Assembly (NCBI GenBank): GCA_014904985.1
Contig: MU128934.1
Location: 215,055 to 279,054, forward strand
Direction: 5' to 3'
DNA length: 64,000 nucleotides
Source: Hydnum rufescens UP504
Taxonomy: Eukaryota > Basidiomycota > Agaricomycetes > Cantharellales > Hydnaceae
A model generated the notes under the pieces. The model saw nothing but the letters and a program-made list of their open reading frames with translations. It was not told the DNA's origin and did no database searches. Of the stretch, positions 58,226 through 64,000 are shown piece after piece (the stretch's first letter is position 1; each line of letters starts with the position of its first letter). Both the position numbers and the translations under genes were made by a program.

Positions 58226-59594
58226 TCATGGGAACACTCTCCCCATTCCGTTGCACGTCGGACACCTCTCCTCGTCAAAGAATAACATAACCGGAACGAG
58301 GCCTCTGCCATTACAGCTCCAGCACAGGCGTCCACCGATGCGAGGGTCCCCAGGTTGAACTACGAGAGCCCCAGGAGGAGGTCCACCGGGCGTGAAAGCG
58401 ACCTGGGTGGGGGGTGAAAACACTGGGATGAAATATTGGACGTCAGCGAATTGATTTGGATCACGATCCGAAGGTTGAGAATATGGGGGTTCAATCAATG
58501 GGCTAACACTACCTACCTGAATGAGGGCGAGGGGCAACCGGCGGCGGGAATGTTTGGGATGGAGGACGGAATGATGGGAGGGGGCGCTGGAAGTTGGGTG
58601 ATCCCGGAGACCAGGTAGCGTATTGCAATGCGCCTGCATACGGCCTGCTATATCTTTCCCAGCACTACATGAAGAAATACTCGGCATAAATTAATGAATA
58701 GAGCGCAATAAAGTATCAAAATACCGTTCGACAAGGATGCGTAGGATCAAAGTTTTTGTATCCTATATTATGACCTAAGGCACGTCGAAAACGTCACTCA
58801 AGGTAATGGGGCAAAATTTGTCGCACAGATCGACTGACATTTGGAGCACATATAATTTGGAGGATATATTAGAACCCTTCCATTGTTTAACAGTGGATGA
58901 CCGGGAACAGGCATTGAAGTCGGCTTCCCGTCATCGGGGATTCCTCCAGGTCCGGAAGGAGGAGGTGCTGGGGGAACGTGGCCCGTAGTGCTATTCTGTC
59001 TTCCCATGGATGGTGGTGGCGACTCACGGGGGGGAGGGAATGATCCTGGCATCGCGCCAACATTTGGACTTGGTGGTCTCAGCCTTGATACTTCCGGCTG
59101 CGAGGGTGAGGGTGAGACTGTGCTTGGGTGTCGAGGAGGCAGTTGTGGTGGCGGCAATCCAGGACCACCGGTACGCTGTGGAGGGACATTTACTTGATGT
59201 TGTGCTGTCGGAGCATATGGTTGCCATTGAGGCTGATTTGGAGGTATTTGTGACGGGAACGTAGGCCGTGGCACTGGTTGGAATGGACGTGCGGGACCAT
59301 AATCGAGGGTAGACTCCCCAGAATAGCTATCAGCGGAGGCGGTGTACGGAGGGGGTATATCATCCCCTCCATTAATATCTGGATCATCAATGGGGGGACG
59401 GTCACACTGGATGAAGTTTGAGCTGTCGCAATGGGCGAATGTACCGCCTCCTGCAATGGTGGGGGCTCAGTCGGAGGGGCATATGTCGGTCTTGGGGGAA
59501 TTGGGGGTGCCTCCGGCCCTTGGGGGCCAGTGCTAGATCCCGTCACACTTTGTGTTAGCCTCGCCTTGAAAGGGTTTCTTGAGGACGCCTTCAT
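58226..59594 (-). CDS. HUA1-like proline-rich zinc-binding protein
   Basis: Homologue of yeast Hua1, a cytoplasmic protein linked to actin patches and Rsp5. Start MKASSRNPFKARL, then a long Pro-rich region (GPQGPEAPPIPPRPTYAPPT; GPGLPPPQLPPRHPSTVSPS; SFPPPRESPPPSMGRQN) with many SH3-type PxxP motifs. Then PVPGHPLLNNGRVLIYPPNY and MCSKC. After an intron GYKNFDPTHPCRT, and after another CWERYSRPYAGALQYATW, forming the first CxxC..CxxC zinc site. The final exon reads VVQPGDPRIGGRLCWSCNGR, ending FDEERCPTCNGMGRVFP: a DnaJ-like second zinc site. Four introns, all consistent in frame. All Hua1 blocks are present, so the gene looks intact. Confidence 0.88.
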
Positions 59595-59761
59595 GCTGCT
59601 CTGACGAAGCTCGGAATGATCCGAAAATCAAAACACGATTACATGCTAGGTTTCATTTTAACCTTGCAAACAAAACCACCTGATTGTTATCAGAATGTTC
59701 CTAGTGCTTATCTTCACTGTACGAACTACCGAAATTCAAAGGACTTTGGGCAACCTCTATC

Positions 59762-60396
59762 AGGACCCCTGCGAGCCCTAGGTGAACCGGTATCCGGCCC
59801 ATCTGGGATCTCCCTCTAGAACACCGGAATTTTTGGCTCAAATTTGCTCCCAAAATACGTGAATTTTTTGCCTCGGTTGGTCCGAAGCACCTAAAATACG
59901 TGAATTTGACCCCTAGGTCCCAAAAAAGCCCCAATCCCCCCAAATCGCTCCCAGGCGCTCCCTGGTGCTCCCAGGCACTCCCAGACCCCCCAGAACTGCC
60001 CCAGACCCTTGAAAGTTGCCCGGCCAGCCTCAGCTATCCTCTCCCTCGGTTTCATCCCCTTCCTCCGGCTGCTTACCACGTAGATTTTTCCCCCTTTTTG
60101 AGCCAAAACAAATACTCCAAAAACAAACTCACGCTATCCAGGAATCAAAGCCAAGACCTCTTGGTATGATTTTCCACTGGCACTTACACCCAGCCCACTG
60201 TCCTATCCACAGGGATTCCCGGAATTCAACACCTATGTTCCTCACCGCATGGGGAAACCAATCCCGGAACTGGCACCCATGTTTAGGCCGGTTTTTTTGG
60301 CCAAATCCCGGAATTTTACGCCTATGTTTTCGGTCAAAATTGACCTCAGGACACCGGAATTGGGATACCGGTTCACCTAGAGCTCGCAGGGGTCCT
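59762..60396. mobile_element. Non-autonomous hAT-like element (635 bp)
   Basis: Left end AGGACCCCTGCGAGCCCTAG and right end (reverse complement) AGGACCCCTGCGAGCTCTAG match over about 34 bp (to ACCGGTAT). The 8-bp sequence CCTCTATC flanks both sides (59754-59761 and 60397-60404). No transposase. Internal sequence is full of ACACCGGAATT and AATACGTGAATTT words and a GCTCCCAGGC-type run. It lies 167 bp upstream of the HUA1-like start codon. Confidence 0.85.
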
Positions 60397-60490
60397 CCTC
60401 TATCGTGGCGTAAGCTGCATTCTCAGCGATTGCCGAGATATTTCCAAATACCGCCCGTCCCTTGATCTTATCTTATATCGGCCTCTCGGC

Positions 60491-60590
60491 GGTGTTGAGA
60501 CGGATATAGGCTTGATTACATAATGTACATACTTCGTGTTTCTCTTCTACATGTGCGTTACGCTTCCGCCGAGCACCGTCGCTCATTAGG
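60491..60590 (+). repeat. 100-bp direct repeat, copy 1
   Basis: Starts GGTGTTGAGACGGATATAGG and ends CACCGTCGCTCATTAGG. Identical base for base to 61257-61356. Preceded by CCTCTCGGC. Confidence 0.9.
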
Positions 60591-60619
60591 TTATGGGCCC
60601 ATGCGGCATTGTAGGAGGC

Positions 60620-60960
60620 GGCAGTAAAAACCGCAGCGGCAGGAAAAACCGCCTAAAACCCTCACTCGAGACACGAGGTCTGCCAGTAAAAAGCAGCGCG
60701 GCAGTAAAAACCGCACCTAGGCGCTTGTGCCAGTAAAAAGCCAAGGCCTGACCCTGGGCCAGTAAAAAGCCCGAACCTTCCGCCAGTAAAAAGCGGCGCG
60801 GCAGTAAAAACCGCACCTAGACGCTTGCGCCAGTAAAAAGCCAAGGTCTGAACTCTGGGCCAGTAAAAAGCCCGGAATCCTATCTTCACCACCTCCCGTT
60901 GGCTTGGACCAGTAAAAGTTCACCCCAACGACCTTGGATTTGCGCCAGTAAAAAGCCAAG
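60620..60960. repeat. Array of CAGTAAAAA motifs with covarying stems
   Basis: Ten exact CAGTAAAAA and two variants (CAGGAAAAA, CAGTAAAAG) in 340 bp. The bases on each side are complementary: GCGG/CCGC (four times), GGGC/GCCC (twice), CTGC/GCAG and CCGC/GCGG (once each). The other copies have GC/GC only, with outer TTG/CAAG-like pairing. There is also a longer period of about 120 bp (spacers ACCTAGGCGCTTG and ACCTAGACGCTTG). A minus-strand frame of repeating FYW and FLLAQ peptides is a by-product of the repeat. Confidence 0.85.
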
Positions 60961-61256
60961 CCCGACTCTCCCTCCGGTCCAAGCTCGACCGCCTATCTTA
61001 TTCACTTTCACATTCCCCATTCGTACTCACTCGGAGTCCCGCTGTTAACATTCCACCCAACACAAAATCCGAATCCACAACCGTCATCGGTCCCACTTTC
61101 CCACGGATTGGACTCCCATTACGACCTTCGCACCATTTTCCTTTGCTTCACCCCGGAAACCAAACTCTCAGCACATATTGCTATTTTCAAGGAGGACAAT
61201 TGTATATCCAAAGGCACCCCGCATGCTCTCTAGGGTCACTATGCAGGTTGAGGGAG

Positions 61257-61356
61257 GGTGTTGAGACGGATATAGGCTTGATTACATAATGTACATACTT
61301 CGTGTTTCTCTTCTACATGTGCGTTACGCTTCCGCCGAGCACCGTCGCTCATTAGG
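61257..61356 (+). repeat. 100-bp direct repeat, copy 2
   Basis: Identical to 60491-60590. It is preceded by the purine run GGTTGAGGGAGGG, which resembles the polypurine tract next to a 3' LTR, and starts TGTTGAG like a copia LTR. No CAACA end follows in either copy, so a full LTR cannot be shown. Confidence 0.9.
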
Positions 61357-62489
61357 CGGTTGGTGTCCATTATGTTCCTGAAGAAGTGGCTTTCATCAGT
61401 TGGAATCTGGTGTGATCATGTATGGCTCTCGCTCCATTCCGACTTGGGGAACGTCTCATATCATTGTCCTCCTATGCTCTGTTATCCAACGTCTTGGCCG
61501 CATGATTGATAATTTTCTACTGCCTATTGCTTATTGGTGGCCACTGCAGCCATGTCGTTTTCAAATACTCTGCTTCAATTTTAGCTCATCCCGGGAGCTC
61601 TGTATATTGAGCTCGTCTATGCGATCCTAAGCATGTCGTACCTGACTTTTGTGGATCCCTCAAGGGACTTCCCTTCCTCACACCAAGAACTTCGCTGGAT
61701 TCTTACTGCAGGTACGTCACTCTTACAAAAGTAGATTTCGCTGACCATAGGCTGAGCCGAGTGAAGTTTGAACCGAACACTAGTCCTTTCCTTTTCCTCC
61801 TGCCCGAATCAACAATTCAATTTTAATCATCTGGACACCACTTCTGGGTGAGATGCCAGGACTTTCAAGTTAATCTTGGATGTAGCGTTACTATCTTGTT
61901 ATATCTCCAGCCAAGTTCCTTCTCATACTACACTTTCTAACTCGCGAGTGTTTCATACCCAGCAAGCGTTTGACATCTGTGGGCAAGGATTGTTTGATCG
62001 CGTATTCCTTCGAATCTCCATCTGCAAATATATTTCCATGTTATCCTTCGGTACATAAGTTGTTCTCGAACTTGGTAAAAAATTGTTGCCGGGATGCAAC
62101 GTGCGTGCGTTTCGGGGCATTGCTACTCCGCAAGACGAGCCGCACACTGCATTTTACACTGGATCGCTGTATACGCAAAGTACCGCAGTATTATTCCAGG
62201 ATCCATGATCGTTATGGAAGTGAGGATTGCCCTCCTTCGAAGCGCTTGCCTCTATTTCCGGGTTTCCGGGGAGAACCCGGCAAGGCGGGGAAGGCGACAC
62301 GCCTCGAGGGCATGGACAACCGATGTAGCGGCCGTTCGTGGAGTGGATATCCTACGGTACGATGGACACGACTGAATCCGAGAACGGGAAGCGCATGTTA
62401 GAGGTTTTTCCCTGAAACAGATGGCGGAGATTGGCATCTGAACAGGTTTCGTATGCGATGCTTCGGCTTGCTAGAGGCGGGATCAAAGA
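61357..62489. other. Region without a secure gene
   Basis: Plus-strand pieces look exon-like: PGALYIELVYAILSMSYLTF and SHQELRWILTA ending at a donor (CAG|GTACGTC) near 61710, and LPGCNVRAFRGIATPQDEPH near 62090-62150. They may belong to one membrane protein or to the element bounded by the direct repeats. No family recognised. Confidence 0.3.
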
Positions 62490-63191
62490 TCACGATAAGC
62501 ACAGAAACTTGGGGGGGAGGTCCCGTGTCGGACTCACCTCTCTCATGCGGGACCCATAGAGATATTTTGGGCAGTACCATTCGACGTTTCTTGCGAGACT
62601 CTCCAAGAACAGGCCCTGTTGTTCGCTGATGTTCAAGGGATCCCAATTATGGTAATCCAACCTGTCAAGGAGTGCTGGGCCAGGTTCGAAATCAAATACG
62701 ACTATGGTGTTCAAGGCGGCCCAGATGTGCTCCAGATTCTTTCCGGAGACGTCCTCTTGGATATCTAAGAGGATGAATCTGCGCAGAACTGTATGCCAGT
62801 CTGCATCGATCGCACGGAGTAGTTTAGCACGTTCTGTCACATATGAGGGGCCTTGTGGATGTATGCGACGAGGGGACGATGTACGAGTAAGAGCCGCGAT
62901 GATATGGTCAGGATAGACAGGCGCAATGGCATGTTCGGGGTAACCAATTTGACGAAAGTGTCCACCATCGTCATTAGCAAAGTCTTTAGGCTGTTCTTGA
63001 TCCATAATGTTGTCCGCATCATAGTCCTCCATGTCGTAATCTTGTTCTTCATCGCTGGTGTCGATGTCGCTGTGGAGCCCACAGACCGAGGACCGGAAGA
63101 AATGGACAAGAAACGAGCCATGATGTTTCGGTAGGGAGGTTTGGGGAGCACCTCCTACCCGAAAGTGGGCCCAACTTATACTGTTCTGCAT
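62490..63191 (-). CDS. Acidic uncharacterised protein
   Basis: One long frame: DIDTSDEEQDYDMEDYDADN and MDQEQPKDFANDDGG form an acidic N-terminal part. The rest looks folded: YPDHIIAALTRTSSPRRI, ERAKLLRAIDADWHTVLRRF, ILLDIQEDVSGKNLEHIWAA, LLDRLDYHNWDPLNIS. The only upstream ATG in this frame is at 63191-63189, in a poor context; a start in a neighbouring exon is possible. It diverges from the gene at 63340 with about 150 bp between. No domain recognised. Confidence 0.45.
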   Translation of the reverse strand: MQNSISWAHFRVGGAPQTSLPKHHGSFLVHFFRSSVCGLHSDIDTSDEEQDYDMEDYDADNIMDQEQPKDFANDDGGHFRQIGYPEHAIAPVYPDHIIAALTRTSSPRRIHPQGPSYVTERAKLLRAIDADWHTVLRRFILLDIQEDVSGKNLEHIWAALNTIVVFDFEPGPALLDRLDYHNWDPLNISEQQGLFLESLARNVEWYCPKYLYGSRMREVSPTRDLPPKFLCLS

Positions 63192-63339
63192 GGTTGGGGA
63201 AAATCGAAATGTGGCGTAGGCCACTCAAGAGTGCGGCCCGTGCCACGTTGGATACCGTGCGAATAAATTCCGGCTCGTTCCAGCTGCCGCGACTCCTAAC
63301 CCACAACCTGCAACGACTCATTACCATCCTTAACCACTG

Positions 63340-64000
63340 ATGGAGAACCGCTCGCTTTCCCCAACATCCTCTCTCGCCTCCCTCGATGCCGATCTCTCCG
63401 ATTTCTCTGATTCGGACGAGTTTGACATTGTCTCTAGCTCAGATAGTGCCCGCAGTCGCGAGGACGACGTTGTGTCCATAGACAATGAATCCGAGGAGGA
63501 TGGTAACCAAGCTCTCGACATTGGTCCCCCATTGACCCTGGAGTCTGAGTGGTTTGGTGTGGTCGGTCCCACGGATGTCCTTGATGATGCCTTGGCTCGC
63601 CACGCTCCCGTACACGTGGAGGAACCTACTGTCCCCCCCACTAATATCATATCAGACAGCGATGCTATGGTGATGGATGCCTTGTCCCAGTCGCTCGAGC
63701 GCTCTACCGAATCCGTCGAAGCGCATACTCCGATCAATGGTTCGATACCAAGTCTCCATTTTGTGACATCTCCTCGAACCACTCGCCGTTCTTCTTCTGT
63801 TCTATCGCGCTCTCAGTTAGACCTCAATTCATCTTCTCATTCCGTCTCCACCCTTCAGCTCGCCTTTCCCGACCCCCTTTCCCCCGTTACTCATCCTGTC
63901 TCACCACTTGGTGAATCTCTGGTGGAGGAACCACATCCTGAACAGGTGGAGGAAGCCAATTGGGAAGAGACTACAGCACATTCCTCATCCACTTCCGCTG
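63340..64000 (+). CDS. Ser/Asp-rich protein, 5' part (runs off right edge)
   Basis: ATG 63340 opens a frame with no stop to the end of the window, 220 codons. It reads MENRSLSPTSSLASLDADLS, then DFSDSDEFDIVSSSDSARSR, DDVVSIDNESEEDG, LTLESEWFGVVGPTDVLDD, and a long Ser/Thr/Pro-rich stretch. It is strongly acidic and likely disordered, with many casein-kinase-2-type SDSD/SEED sites. EFDIVSSS resembles an LC3/Atg8-interaction motif in acidic surroundings, but this is only a pattern. The folded part, if any, lies beyond the window. Confidence 0.7.
   Translation, partial: MENRSLSPTSSLASLDADLSDFSDSDEFDIVSSSDSARSREDDVVSIDNESEEDGNQALDIGPPLTLESEWFGVVGPTDVLDDALARHAPVHVEEPTVPPTNIISDSDAMVMDALSQSLERSTESVEAHTPINGSIPSLHFVTSPRTTRRSSSVLSRSQLDLNSSSHSVSTLQLAFPDPLSPVTHPVSPLGESLVEEPHPEQVEEANWEETTAHSSSTSA

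Noticed and set aside
60662..60959. Minus-strand protein with repeating FYW/FLLAQ peptides
   Set aside because: The frame is open only because the repeat unit lacks stops; no start context, introns or non-repeat part.
60620..60960. CRISPR array
   Set aside because: Repeats are 9 nt with related spacers, and the DNA is eukaryotic.

Overview
The window is nuclear DNA of a filamentous basidiomycete, most likely an Agaricomycete. Genes lie on both strands and are cut by many 50-70 nt GT-AG introns. The gene set includes DUF6534 seven-helix membrane proteins, a HUA1-like protein, an FTR1 iron permease and a HAK/KUP potassium transporter. A Rhizoctonia/Ceratobasidium relative would fit, but the sequence alone does not prove genus. 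Gene models were read by eye from splice signals and family motifs, so exon edges are approximate unless stated.

Layout. 1-29 kb is mostly genic: a Nop8-like RRM protein (minus, runs off the left edge), FTR1 iron permease (plus) with an iron-type GATA site in its promoter, an Ivy1-like I-BAR protein (plus), an F-box protein (minus), a ZNF511-like zinc-finger protein (plus), an intronless Ser-rich protein (plus), VPS28 of ESCRT-I (minus) divergent from a MOSC/mARC-like protein (plus), a small secreted protein (minus), a DUF6534 membrane protein (plus, copy A), an alpha/beta hydrolase (minus) and a Ser/Pro-rich protein (minus). Short foldback and MITE-like elements sit between them.

28.7-34.3 kb is a nest of transposons. 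The 3' end of a Ty1/copia pol gene is cut by a 3.6-kb hAT element with a perfect 8-bp target duplication, and again about 10 bp further on by a 1.06-kb TA-flanked element that holds two smaller members of its own family and an 85-bp near-perfect palindrome.

34.3-54.1 kb is a large inverted duplication. Arm B (34.3-38.9 kb) and arm C (49.2-54.1 kb, opposite orientation) each carry a DUF6534 gene. They flank a 10.3-kb centre with the HAK/KUP transporter and several unassigned reading frames. Later insertions distinguish the arms: a 159-bp solo LTR in B and a 119-bp MITE in C.

54.1-64 kb has a TIR element at the outer edge of arm C, a DUF2306-like membrane protein (minus), a HUA1-like protein (minus), a 635-bp non-autonomous hAT-like element, and an unusual array of about 12 short motifs (CAGTAAAAA) whose flanks are complementary and change together. 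That array lies between two identical 100-bp direct repeats. At the right edge an acidic protein (minus) diverges from a Ser/Asp-rich protein (plus, runs off the edge).

The genes do not form one pathway; they are mostly ordinary eukaryotic housekeeping and membrane functions. The most unusual material is the inverted duplication around the potassium transporter, the dated transposon nest and the covarying hairpin array.
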